Assembly (NCBI GenBank): GCA_016927835.1
Contig: JAFGMA010000029.1
Location: 1 to 51,052, forward strand
Origin: Candidatus Zhuqueibacterota bacterium
GTDB lineage: Bacteria > Zhuqueibacterota > Zhuqueibacteria > Thermofontimicrobiales > Sulfurfontimicrobiaceae
Direction: 5' to 3'
DNA: 51,052 nt
This document shows positions 43,215 to 51,052 of this stretch, piece by piece. Every line of letters starts with the position of its first letter. The stretch's first letter is position 1. The position numbers were made by a program, and so were the translations under genes. The notes below the pieces were generated by a model, which was not told where the DNA came from, ran no database searches, and worked only from the letters and a program-made list of their open reading frames with translations.

Positions 43215-45752
43215 TTATCTCAGCAGCAGCATTTTCTGCGCTTGGTCAAATCCTGTGGTTTTCAAACGGTAGACGTATAAGCCGGAGGCTACGGGCACGC
43301 CCTGGTCATTTTTGCCGTCCCACTGAATCTGGTGATAGCCGGCATCGTTGTGCTGGCATGTCAACGTGCGAATCGCATCACCGGAAATGTTGTAGATTAT
43401 AAGCTCAACATGGGCGGCGACGGGCAATTGATATCGAATCGTAGTTTCAGGATTGAACGGATTTGGGTAGCATTGCAGCAATTCGAATTTCGCCGGCAAT
43501 CGCCGATCCATTTGGTTAATGGCTGTTGCCGCGGTTAATGTTGATATTGCTATATTTTCCATCACCGTATTTTCATTCCAGCGCATTTTATGCAGCTTGA
43601 CTGTGGTTTCATTTTCATTAAAATCGTCATCCACGATGAACCGCAGTGTAGCAAAAATACCATCCTGAATCGACGGCGATGTTCCGCAGCCGGCAAACTG
43701 TATTTTTCCGCTCCGCGCAGCATCCAATTTTGTGTATTGGTTTAATTGCGATGCCCAGATTATCTCAGCCAGTGTCAAATGAATGGGATTGTAAGCGATC
43801 CGACCCTCAAAGGAAAAAATGTTATCGCTGTTATCCAGGTATAGCGGCACGTCAACAATTTCTCCTGCCTGAATCGAGCCATCATTCATGCTGATTTTGC
43901 CGGAAGCCAGCAGCAGTGATTCCGTTGTATCATAAGGCAAACTGTCGATGAGCACGACGATGTATTGCAGGATCATCGAGGCATCCAGCGCCGAGACCGA
44001 GCCGTCTAGCGTGACATCGGCATTGGCGAGTTGCTGGCACAGCAGTGTATCTATGCCAACAAGATGCTTCAGAATCAGCGCGGCGTCGTGCGCTTGAATC
44101 AGACCATTTTCATCAACATCGCCATAAACCGGGATAGGATTAATTTTAACGCTGCCATCTGTAGTGATCACAGAATCCTCCCCGGTATTAAAAAGCGCAG
44201 ATTCGAACGTAATCGGCACATCGGTACAGGGTTCACCCGTTACCTTGAATTTTAAATTGCAAAAGATGCCATTGCCCGAGATATCCTGTGAGCCGGCATA
44301 ACCTGTCATTAAAAGGCTGCCGGTTTCATTCGCCTGGTAAGTCCACAGTGCATCGCCGATGATGCTCGAAGCGGTATCAATTTCGATAAATTGCAAACCG
44401 CTTTGATAGCTGCCAAATGCTATTTCAGCGGCATCATAGGTTTTGCCAGCCGGAAATTCTACAGTTATAGGAATACCGATTGTATCGCCGGGAAAAGCAG
44501 ATATATTTCCAACACTAAGCACTATTTCAGATCTAAGCAGCGCGCTTAAATCATATAAATAGACTGAACCTGAAGCAAGCAGTTGATCCCCATCTTCGGC
44601 GGCACCGATTGCGGCGTACCTGTTATGGATACAAACCGCCTCCCCGAATTGATCAACTTCTGTGCCGTCGCTGGCGATGAGCTTTGCAACCTCATTCCAA
44701 CCGGTATTTTTCCGCGCAAATACGTAAGCTGATCCTGATCGGTCGCCGTTATCATCGTCATACAAAGCGCCGATGACGATTTCTTCGCCATCGATCGAAA
44801 CCGAATGACCGAAAGAATCGCGGATTGAACCGTCGCTGGCAATGAGCTTGGCTTCCTGGTGCCAACTCATTCCGTTGCGTACAAAAACATAAGCGGACCC
44901 TGTAAACATATTATCGCCATACGATCCGACAACGATGCGATCATCACTGAGAGAAACCGAAAATCCGAACAGTTCGCTGGGTTTGCTATCGGCTGCGGTA
45001 AGCTTTGCCTGCTCAGACCAATTCGTACCATTGCGTTTGAAGACATAACATGCACCGGTAGAATCATAATATTCCATATCGGCACCGATGGCGCAATAAT
45101 TTCCATCGATCGAAACCGATTTTCCAAAAAAACCGCCGTCTATGGCATCGCTTGCTGACAGTCGTGCCTGCTGGAACCAGCCGTACGCATCACGTTTGAA
45201 AATATAAGCTGTACCAGAATGATATCCAACGGCATCGCTTTCATAAGCACCGATAGCAGCATAATCTCCGCTGATAGAAACGGAGCATCCGAAACGATCG
45301 TTGGCACTGCCATCCTCGGCGAGGATTTTGGTTTCTTCAAGCCAGGTGTTACCTGTGCGCTTGAATATATAAGCCGCGCCTGATTTATAGCCATTATCCT
45401 CACATAAACTGGCGCCGACGATCAGGTACTCACCATCAATATCAACAGCAACCCCGAACAGGTCGCCTTGTTTCGCATCGCTGGCGATAAGCTTGGTGAC
45501 TTCATGCCAGTTTGTACCAACACGTTCGAACACATAAGCTGCACCTGCGCCCAAAAGTCCGTTTGGCGCGTCGCTTTTGGCGCCAACCAAAAGCATGTTC
45601 CCGCATATCGCAACGGAACTGCCGAATCGGGCAGCGAATGCCGCATCGCTGGCAGTGATTTTTGTTTCATCCTGGGCATAAACCGAATTGAAAAGAAAAG
45701 GCGTAAGAATGACAAAAATCAAGCCTGCCGTAAATGAAGTAATTTTTCTCAT
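43215..45752 (-). CDS. Secreted FG-GAP propeller with cohesin-dockerin-cohesin modules and sorting tail
   Basis: The 845-residue protein has a signal peptide cut near VYAQ. Residues of about 27-390 are seven FG-GAP-type repeats (each with the words ASDx...FG, SVSIxGxxxxIGA, SGxAYxFxRxGxxWxEE), a seven-bladed propeller. A cohesin-like domain follows (about 410-540: ISAFPGDTIGIPITVEFP). Then GDVDENGLIQAHDAALILKH and ADVTLDGSVSALDASMILQ are the two calcium loops of a type I dockerin (about 547-607). A second cohesin-like domain (about 620-730) and the sorting tail (CYPNPFNPETTIRYQLP ... MLLLR) close the chain. AAAGGAAACACACA precedes the ATG. It sits in a tandem set with the paralogue at 45798. 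Binding partner is unknown. Confidence 0.88.
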   Translation of the reverse strand: MRKITSFTAGLIFVILTPFLFNSVYAQDETKITASDAAFAARFGSSVAICGNMLLVGAKSDAPNGLLGAGAAYVFERVGTNWHEVTKLIASDAKQGDLFGVAVDIDGEYLIVGASLCEDNGYKSGAAYIFKRTGNTWLEETKILAEDGSANDRFGCSVSISGDYAAIGAYESDAVGYHSGTAYIFKRDAYGWFQQARLSASDAIDGGFFGKSVSIDGNYCAIGADMEYYDSTGACYVFKRNGTNWSEQAKLTAADSKPSELFGFSVSLSDDRIVVGSYGDNMFTGSAYVFVRNGMSWHQEAKLIASDGSIRDSFGHSVSIDGEEIVIGALYDDDNGDRSGSAYVFARKNTGWNEVAKLIASDGTEVDQFGEAVCIHNRYAAIGAAEDGDQLLASGSVYLYDLSALLRSEIVLSVGNISAFPGDTIGIPITVEFPAGKTYDAAEIAFGSYQSGLQFIEIDTASSIIGDALWTYQANETGSLLMTGYAGSQDISGNGIFCNLKFKVTGEPCTDVPITFESALFNTGEDSVITTDGSVKINPIPVYGDVDENGLIQAHDAALILKHLVGIDTLLCQQLANADVTLDGSVSALDASMILQYIVVLIDSLPYDTTESLLLASGKISMNDGSIQAGEIVDVPLYLDNSDNIFSFEGRIAYNPIHLTLAEIIWASQLNQYTKLDAARSGKIQFAGCGTSPSIQDGIFATLRFIVDDDFNENETTVKLHKMRWNENTVMENIAISTLTAATAINQMDRRLPAKFELLQCYPNPFNPETTIRYQLPVAAHVELIIYNISGDAIRTLTCQHNDAGYHQIQWDGKNDQGVPVASGLYVYRLKTTGFDQAQKMLLLR

Positions 45753-45797
45753 TGTGTGTTTCCTTTCAAAATGAGTGTAGTTGATTTTTTAGCAGCA

Positions 45798-48227
45798 TTA
45801 CCTTAGCAAAAGCATTTTCTGAGATAGCTCAAATCCTTTGATTTTCAAGCGATAAAAATATAAGCCTGAAGGTACATTCATGCCCCGATCATCGGAGCCA
45901 TCCCACTGAATCCGATGATAACCGGCAGATTTCTGCTGTCTTACGAGAGTGCGGATAATCTGACCGGCAACGTTGCAAACAGTCAACTCCACAGCGGAAG
46001 GTGCTGGCAGGTGGTAATGTATAAGCGTATTGGAATTGAACGGATTCGGATAGTTTTGCAAAAGCTGGCATTCCTGGGGCATTTCCAGTATCACATTGAT
46101 TATGTGCGAATAAGTAAACGCACCATCGAGATCGATCTGCTTCAAGCGATACTGATAGCTGATGGCGTTGGAGAATTGATCGGGCGGAATTGTATCTTTG
46201 TAGTGATAAAATCGGGAAGTATTTGTCGTTCCGCAACCTTTGACAAAACCAATTTTTTCCCAGAGCTCATTATTATTGATCCCATTTTTGTTCGAGGTGC
46301 GACGTTCGATACTGAAGCCAAAATTGGCAGTTTCTGTTGCCGTTTGCCAATTTAGCGTAACAGTATTGAATTTGACCGACGCCGTGAAACTCATAAGTTC
46401 GACCGGAACAGGTCCCGATAAAGCCTCCTCACTGAATTCGCTTTCGTTTTCATGAATATCGACCGCGGTTAGCTTGTATGAATAGGTTTGCCCGATTTCA
46501 ACGTCCGCATCTACAAACTGAGTTTGACTCGTGGTATCATAGGGTGTCGCATTTCGATAAATGATATAAAATCGCAAATCAGGTTCGAGTGATTCATTCC
46601 AGTTAAGCGCGACAGCATCGTTGATCACTGATGCTACCAGTCCCGCCGGAGGCAAAGGCGGCAAATTATCAACGCTGTACCCGCTATCCACGTTTGAATC
46701 GTAGAAGATATTCGGATCATTCGTGTGTGCGGAAACCATGAAGTAATGCGTCGCATCGGTGGTGGACATCGAATCGTACAACGTTTTTGCGGTATATCCA
46801 TAATAAGGCATGCGATGTGCCGGTTGATTCGCCAGCCATTCCCAGACGTAGCCCGTATTTTGCGACGCAAACCGGTAAGCCGGACCTGTGAAATTTTCGG
46901 TGATAGTTTTGGGGGAGGCTGCCGAAGCTCTGGCTGACATTCCCGCTGGCAAAGCGCGCCAGATGCTGTAAAACGGCAGCGAAGCAACATCTTTATCCAA
47001 TGATGAAGCTTTCCATTTTAACGTCACATATCCGCCCTGGTCGTGGGGGATGTCGCTGACATTAACAATAAAGGGTGAATACGCCACATCATATACATAT
47101 ACTGCACCCGATCTAATCCCATTATTGGTGTCAATAGGAGCGCCAACTACTAAATAGTTCTCCTTGAGGTGTACAGATTGTCCAAAAAGGTTCCCGCTTT
47201 TACTGTCAGATGGCAGAATTTTTGCTGTCTCCTGCCATCCGGTTTGATCTCGATCGAAAAGGTAAACTGAACCCGGTCCACTAGAGCCCATGAAATCTTC
47301 ATTCCATTTTCCATACGGAGCGCTGACTGCAATTTGATCATCCCAGAGAGAAACCGCATCTCCGAAACCCAACGTGCTGTCACTTGCGGTGAGTTTTGCA
47401 TCCTGAATCCAACTTGATCCATCGTGTTTGAAAACCAGAGCAGCGCCGGAAGAGCCGAATACAACATATTTATCATTTAGTGAAAGAGAACATATATCGA
47501 ATCCCGGGCCAAGCTTTGCTTCCTCGGTCCAGGCGATACCGGTACGCTTGAATATGTAGGCTGAAGATGGGTAAATAGAGCACGCAACAACATAGTCTCC
47601 TTTGATACAAACATACATTCCAAAGAACTGATATGCAGCGGCATCGCTGGGAGAAAGCCTTGCTTCCAGATTCCAAATGCTTCCATTAAGTTTATAAATA
47701 TATACTGAGCCCGAGTACTCACCATTTATATCATCATCCCTTGCCCCGATGACAAGTGTGTTATCGTCGCAAGAAACCGATTCTCCGAATTCAGTTCCGA
47801 AAGAAGGACCTGTCAATTTTAACTTTTGATTCCAGCTTGTGCCATCTCGTTTGAAAATATAGACCGCACCCATACGATTATTGCCTGGAGCGCCAATCAT
47901 GGCATAGTTCCCGCAAATAGCAACCGAAAAACCGAAATAATCGTATTGGTCTCCATCATCTGCGAATAGTTTTATCTCCTCAATCCAGGTGGTGCCATTG
48001 CGTTTGAATATGTAAGCTGAGCCAGATTCATCTCCGTTATCAGAATCGTTATAAGCTCCGACCACGATGTAATCACCGCACCTGGAAACAGAATATCCAA
48101 AACGGTCGTTATCCCCGGCATCGCTAGCGGTAATCTTTGTTTCGTTTTGGGCGTATATCAAGTTGAACGGATTGACCAGATAAATGCCTATGATCAAACC
48201 TGAAACAACAGAAGCCAGCTTTCTCAT
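45798..48227 (-). CDS. Secreted FG-GAP propeller with fibronectin III-like domains and sorting tail
   Basis: This 809-residue protein is a paralogue of the neighbour at 43215: the mature starts QNETKITASDAGDNDRFGYS and QDETKITASDAAFAARFGSS are nearly alike, and seven FG-GAP repeats follow to about residue 385. Instead of cohesins it carries fibronectin III-like domains (about 390-640; GGYVTLKWKASS, LPPAGLVASVINDAVALNW, VTLNWQTATETANFGFSIERR), the last a common Ig-like linker before sorting tails. The tail (NYPNPFNSNTLIHYHLPAP ... MLLLR) matches the group. AAAGGAGG lies 8 nt before the ATG, an ideal site. A 45-base gap to the next gene indicates one operon. Function is probably adhesion or matrix binding. 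Confidence 0.87.
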   Translation of the reverse strand: MRKLASVVSGLIIGIYLVNPFNLIYAQNETKITASDAGDNDRFGYSVSRCGDYIVVGAYNDSDNGDESGSAYIFKRNGTTWIEEIKLFADDGDQYDYFGFSVAICGNYAMIGAPGNNRMGAVYIFKRDGTSWNQKLKLTGPSFGTEFGESVSCDDNTLVIGARDDDINGEYSGSVYIYKLNGSIWNLEARLSPSDAAAYQFFGMYVCIKGDYVVACSIYPSSAYIFKRTGIAWTEEAKLGPGFDICSLSLNDKYVVFGSSGAALVFKHDGSSWIQDAKLTASDSTLGFGDAVSLWDDQIAVSAPYGKWNEDFMGSSGPGSVYLFDRDQTGWQETAKILPSDSKSGNLFGQSVHLKENYLVVGAPIDTNNGIRSGAVYVYDVAYSPFIVNVSDIPHDQGGYVTLKWKASSLDKDVASLPFYSIWRALPAGMSARASAASPKTITENFTGPAYRFASQNTGYVWEWLANQPAHRMPYYGYTAKTLYDSMSTTDATHYFMVSAHTNDPNIFYDSNVDSGYSVDNLPPLPPAGLVASVINDAVALNWNESLEPDLRFYIIYRNATPYDTTSQTQFVDADVEIGQTYSYKLTAVDIHENESEFSEEALSGPVPVELMSFTASVKFNTVTLNWQTATETANFGFSIERRTSNKNGINNNELWEKIGFVKGCGTTNTSRFYHYKDTIPPDQFSNAISYQYRLKQIDLDGAFTYSHIINVILEMPQECQLLQNYPNPFNSNTLIHYHLPAPSAVELTVCNVAGQIIRTLVRQQKSAGYHRIQWDGSDDRGMNVPSGLYFYRLKIKGFELSQKMLLLR

Positions 48228-48265
48228 TGGTTGCCTCCTTTCGTTTTAATTATCACCTGGATTGC

Positions 48266-48444
48266 GCGGTTCAACGTTCAAGGTTCCAGGTTGATGAGCC
48301 TTAACGGTTAAAATTTAACAGAGTTACGCCTTGTTAGATTTTTATACCCAATTTATTAAGAACAATCTCCGAATCATTGGGCGTTACAAATGCAATATCA
48401 ATAGATTACAACCATTGAACCGGGAACCCTGAACCTGAAACCGC
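48266..48444. repeat. Imperfect terminal inverted repeats in an intergenic region
   Basis: GCGGTTCAACGTTCAAGGTT... (48266-48296) and the reverse complement of 48413-48444 share most of about 30 positions (GCGGTT-CA-GTTCA-GGTTCC-GGTT-ATG). The 116 bases between hold no reading frame. It has the shape of a small non-autonomous mobile element or a long cruciform. Confidence 0.5.
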
Positions 48445-48476
48445 TCAGTTTAGGTATCATTTATATTTTAGCGGTT

Positions 48477-50912
48477 TTATCTCAGGTTAAGCATCTTCTG
48501 CGTTTTTACAAATCGCATTGTTACCAGGCGGCAAAGGTATAAACCGGATGCTACACGGACGCGCTGATCATCTTCACCATCCCATTTGATTTGATGATAC
48601 CCGGCTTGCTTTTTCTCATGAACGAGCGTGCGGATTTTCTGACCAGAGACATTGTAAACGATAAGCTTCACTTCTGCCGGTTCGGGTAATTGATATTGGA
48701 TGAGGGTTTCTGCGTTGAATGGATTGGGATAATTTTGCATGAGACTGATCTCAGCGGGTGGTTTCAACAGCACACTGATTTGCTTCGAATAGGTGAATGA
48801 TCCATTGGTATCGATTTGCTTCAAACGGTAGTGAATGCAGGATGTATTCAAGGGATGAACAGTGGTGAGTTTATCGGTGAATTGGTAGTATTGAGGTTCC
48901 GTTGTGGTTCCCTGCCCCTTGACAAAGCCGATCCCAATCCAGTTACTTCCTGCAAGCCGCTCGACTTCGAATCCTGAATTATTGGTTTCCGTAGCTGTTT
49001 TCCATTCAAGCAAAATCCTGTTGTTTTGCTTAAAAGCTGTGCCTGTGAATGACACCAATTCCACGGGCACACCACCATCTATTGTATGAAAAATAATGCC
49101 ATCCCGTCCGGCTGCCCATCCGGTATTAGCGTCGGCAAAATATACCGAATTTAGCTGAGATGTAGTGCTGCTCGTTTGAGGGAACCAGGTGACACCGCCA
49201 TCGGTTGAACTGAGAATGGTACCGTTGTCACCAACTATCCAACCGGTCGTTGCATCTACGAAATAAACCGAATGCAATTCTTCCGATGTTCCGGTGTTTT
49301 GTGCAATCCAGTTGGCACCGCCATCTGTTGTTCTGAAAAGCGCCCCATAGCTTCCCACCGTCCAACCTGTATTTGAATCGATGAAAAAGATTGAATACAA
49401 ATCACCGCCGGTACTGATTTGCGGAAGGTATTGTTCTGTCCAAATTTGTCCGCCATTTGTGGTTTTAATAACGCGGTACTCAGGATTGATTATTCCTTCG
49501 CTGCCGGCTGCCCAGCCGGTATTTGTATCGGTGAAGATAACTGATCTCAATGTTGCCAATATCGGGCAGGTCTGTGGCGTCCAGTTTAATCCGCCATCCT
49601 CGGTTTTAATGATCGTACCGGGTAGCGTATAGCCATTTCTACCGACCGCCCAACCGGTGTCGCTATTGATAAAAAAGATCGAATACAGGTTCTTTGATGT
49701 ACCACAATTCTGCGTTACCCAGTTCGAACCGCCATCTGTGGTTTTCAAAATCAGACCATAATAGCCTGAGACCCAGCCGGTGTCGGCATTCGTGAAACAG
49801 AGTGAGTAAAGGTCTGCGGAGCTATTGCTGTTCTGTAAAATCCAATCATTTCCGCCATCTGCTGTATGAAGCATAATTCCGCCGGTTCCGGCAGCCCAGC
49901 CGGTGTTGGGATCGATGAATTGGATCGCGTTGAAGGTTGTTTGTTGGGAAGGGTACGCGGTATCCTGCAGAATCCAATTTGTACCGCCATCATCAGTTTT
50001 GAGAATAACACCAAATGCACCAACGATCCAGCCAGAGCTTTCATTCGTGAAAAATATAGAATAAAACGAGTCGGCAGTACCACCTGATTGAGGTGTCCAG
50101 TTATTTCCGCCATCTTCAGTTTTAATAATAGCGCCGCTCCAACTAATCGCCCAACCTGTATCAGCGGAAATGAAACTCATGGAAGCTATAATATCTGAAA
50201 TTCCGCTCGATTGTGGGATCCAGTCTGCGCCCCCGTTGGTTGTTTTAAGTATCACGCCGGCATCGCCGCATACCCAGCCCGTATCGGCATCAAAGAAATA
50301 ACATGAATAGAAGTAATCAATCGAACTGCTGAAAACCAGATCCCAGTTTGTGCCACCATTCTCTGTTTTATAAATTTCCGTTTCGGCGATAATCCAGCCG
50401 GTGTCAGCGTTCGCAAACCATACCGCGGTCAACATTTGAGAACCGCCACAGGTTTGTGGAATCCAATCAGCACCGCCATTTACGGTTTTAATAATTTTGC
50501 CATCATAACCAACTGCCCAACCAGTATTCGTATCGATTGCGTAAACAGAAAACAAATCCTCGATAATCCCGCTGGTTTGTGGGAACCAGTTGCCTCCGCC
50601 GTCAGTGGTTTTAAGAATCGTACCGCCAGTGCCAACAACCCAGCCACTAGTTTCATTCGCGAACTGTATTGCCAACAAATATTCAGACGTGCCGGCGACA
50701 TTATTCCGCACTTCCCACTCTTCGCCCCCGTCGGTTGTCTTGATGATTGTTCCCCCTTCGCCAACCGCAATCGCCGTATTGGAATCAAAAGCCCAAATAT
50801 CCATGAGATCAGCAATAAATTCTATATTATATTGAGGATACCATCCAACCTGGGCGATGACATTGACGCTGAAAAGAAACACACTGATGAGTAAACCGAA
50901 TGTGGTTTTCAT
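48477..50912 (-). CDS. Secreted BNR/Ycf48-type propeller repeat protein with sorting tail
   Basis: The 811-residue protein has a signal peptide cut near VIAQ. About 13 to 14 repeats of 42-50 residues follow, each of the form TGWxVGxxGxILKTTDGGxxWxxQxSGTSxxLxSVxF, as in the Ycf48/HCF136-like propeller family; two seven-bladed propellers would fit. Then VELVSFTGTAFKQNNRILLEW, an Ig-like linker, and the sorting tail (NYPNPFNAETLIQYQLPEP ... MLNLR). Start is the second ATG, 50912, with GAGGTG 8 nt upstream. The repeats make the DNA internally repetitive at about 130-150-base spacing, which is prone to recombination and to assembly error. It lies 249 bases upstream of the other three secreted-protein genes. 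Confidence 0.88.
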   Translation of the reverse strand: MKTTFGLLISVFLFSVNVIAQVGWYPQYNIEFIADLMDIWAFDSNTAIAVGEGGTIIKTTDGGEEWEVRNNVAGTSEYLLAIQFANETSGWVVGTGGTILKTTDGGGNWFPQTSGIIEDLFSVYAIDTNTGWAVGYDGKIIKTVNGGADWIPQTCGGSQMLTAVWFANADTGWIIAETEIYKTENGGTNWDLVFSSSIDYFYSCYFFDADTGWVCGDAGVILKTTNGGADWIPQSSGISDIIASMSFISADTGWAISWSGAIIKTEDGGNNWTPQSGGTADSFYSIFFTNESSGWIVGAFGVILKTDDGGTNWILQDTAYPSQQTTFNAIQFIDPNTGWAAGTGGIMLHTADGGNDWILQNSNSSADLYSLCFTNADTGWVSGYYGLILKTTDGGSNWVTQNCGTSKNLYSIFFINSDTGWAVGRNGYTLPGTIIKTEDGGLNWTPQTCPILATLRSVIFTDTNTGWAAGSEGIINPEYRVIKTTNGGQIWTEQYLPQISTGGDLYSIFFIDSNTGWTVGSYGALFRTTDGGANWIAQNTGTSEELHSVYFVDATTGWIVGDNGTILSSTDGGVTWFPQTSSTTSQLNSVYFADANTGWAAGRDGIIFHTIDGGVPVELVSFTGTAFKQNNRILLEWKTATETNNSGFEVERLAGSNWIGIGFVKGQGTTTEPQYYQFTDKLTTVHPLNTSCIHYRLKQIDTNGSFTYSKQISVLLKPPAEISLMQNYPNPFNAETLIQYQLPEPAEVKLIVYNVSGQKIRTLVHEKKQAGYHQIKWDGEDDQRVRVASGLYLCRLVTMRFVKTQKMLNLR

Positions 50913-50965
50913 TGTCATTCACCTCATTTGTATTTAGTGTCTGTCCGAGAACTACCTTTGAGCTT

Positions 50966-51052
50966 TCATTGCGAGGAGCGTTTTTTGCGACGAAGCAATC
51001 TCAGCCGTTTTATTAGGGGATTGCTTCGGCAAAAAACGCCTCGCAATGACAA
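50966..51052. repeat. Dispersed palindromic repeat, full copy
   Basis: TCATTGCGAGGAGCGTTTTTTGCGACGAAGCAATC (two stretches) is followed after about 15 bases by the near-perfect reverse complement GGATTGCTTCGGCAAAAAACGCC-TCGCAATGACAA. The whole is about 86 bases and can fold into a long hairpin. It is related to the partial copy at 9-50 and the decayed one near 5150. Confidence 0.8.

Noticed and set aside
48500..50900. Regular DNA repeats that might suggest a CRISPR-like array
   Set aside because: The spacing follows codons and encodes propeller repeats; there are no identical direct repeats with unique spacers.
1..51052. tRNA, rRNA or riboswitch genes
   Set aside because: I looked for TψC-like GGTTCGAATCC arms and known leader motifs and found none convincing; a covariance-model scan would be decisive.

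Overview
The window is bacterial chromosome with dense protein coding. I see no rRNA, tRNA, insertion sequence, prophage or CRISPR array. Five predicted exported proteins end in the same roughly 80-residue tail. It has an NYPNPFN-type motif, an Ig-like fold resembling FlgD, and a terminal Leu-Arg or Leu-Lys, as in the type A sorting domains of type IX secretion. With the glycyl radical enzyme, the uroporphyrinogen-decarboxylase-like protein and the Mrp antiporter, this suggests an anaerobic or facultative member of the FCB superphylum, perhaps a Calditrichota/KSB1-type lineage. The lineage is inference; no phylogenetic marker gene is present.

Layout. 1-5240: a TIM-barrel sugar isomerase, a periplasmic AMIN/Amidase_3 cell-wall amidase, a DUF2809 membrane protein and a gene-poor, AT-rich stretch. 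5240-9190: a CocE-like hydrolase that has lost its nucleophilic serine, a small exported HEAT-repeat protein, and ArfB (ribosome rescue) with an HNH nuclease, closed by a terminator. 9400-19510: a carbohydrate block with a heparinase II/III-like protein, a GH38 alpha-mannosidase, a five-bladed-propeller glycosidase-like protein and, on the other strand, a very divergent GH38 relative. 19843-25750: a complete seven-gene mrpABCDEFG Na+/H+ antiporter operon with a good sigma-70 promoter.

25750-31364: an Hsp20 gene with a textbook sigma-54 promoter and two upstream dyads that look like enhancer sites, two tandem terminators, then a two-gene unit coding for an orphan PglZ-domain protein and an exported propeller/helical protein. 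31726-37801: a divergent glycyl radical enzyme with no activase nearby, an SGNH hydrolase interrupted by a stop codon, a thioredoxin-fold protein, a UroD-like protein and a DUF1573 protein. In that last gene an in-frame TGA replaces the first cysteine of the conserved Cys-Gly-Cys-Thr motif, so it is a candidate selenoprotein. 38075-50912: large secreted proteins (beta-propellers, a C10 protease with a beta-helix, cohesin and dockerin modules), four of them in tandem on the minus strand.

Repeats. Palindromic elements of one family sit at both window ends, with a decayed copy near 5150. A different composite hairpin of about 52 bp occurs twice in opposite orientation (1612 and 33971). Two further inverted repeats lie in intergenic DNA. 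The most interesting points are the candidate selenocysteine, the sigma-54 control of Hsp20, the orphan PglZ unit, the unusual glycyl radical active site and the two carbohydrate-block or hydrolase proteins with missing catalytic residues.
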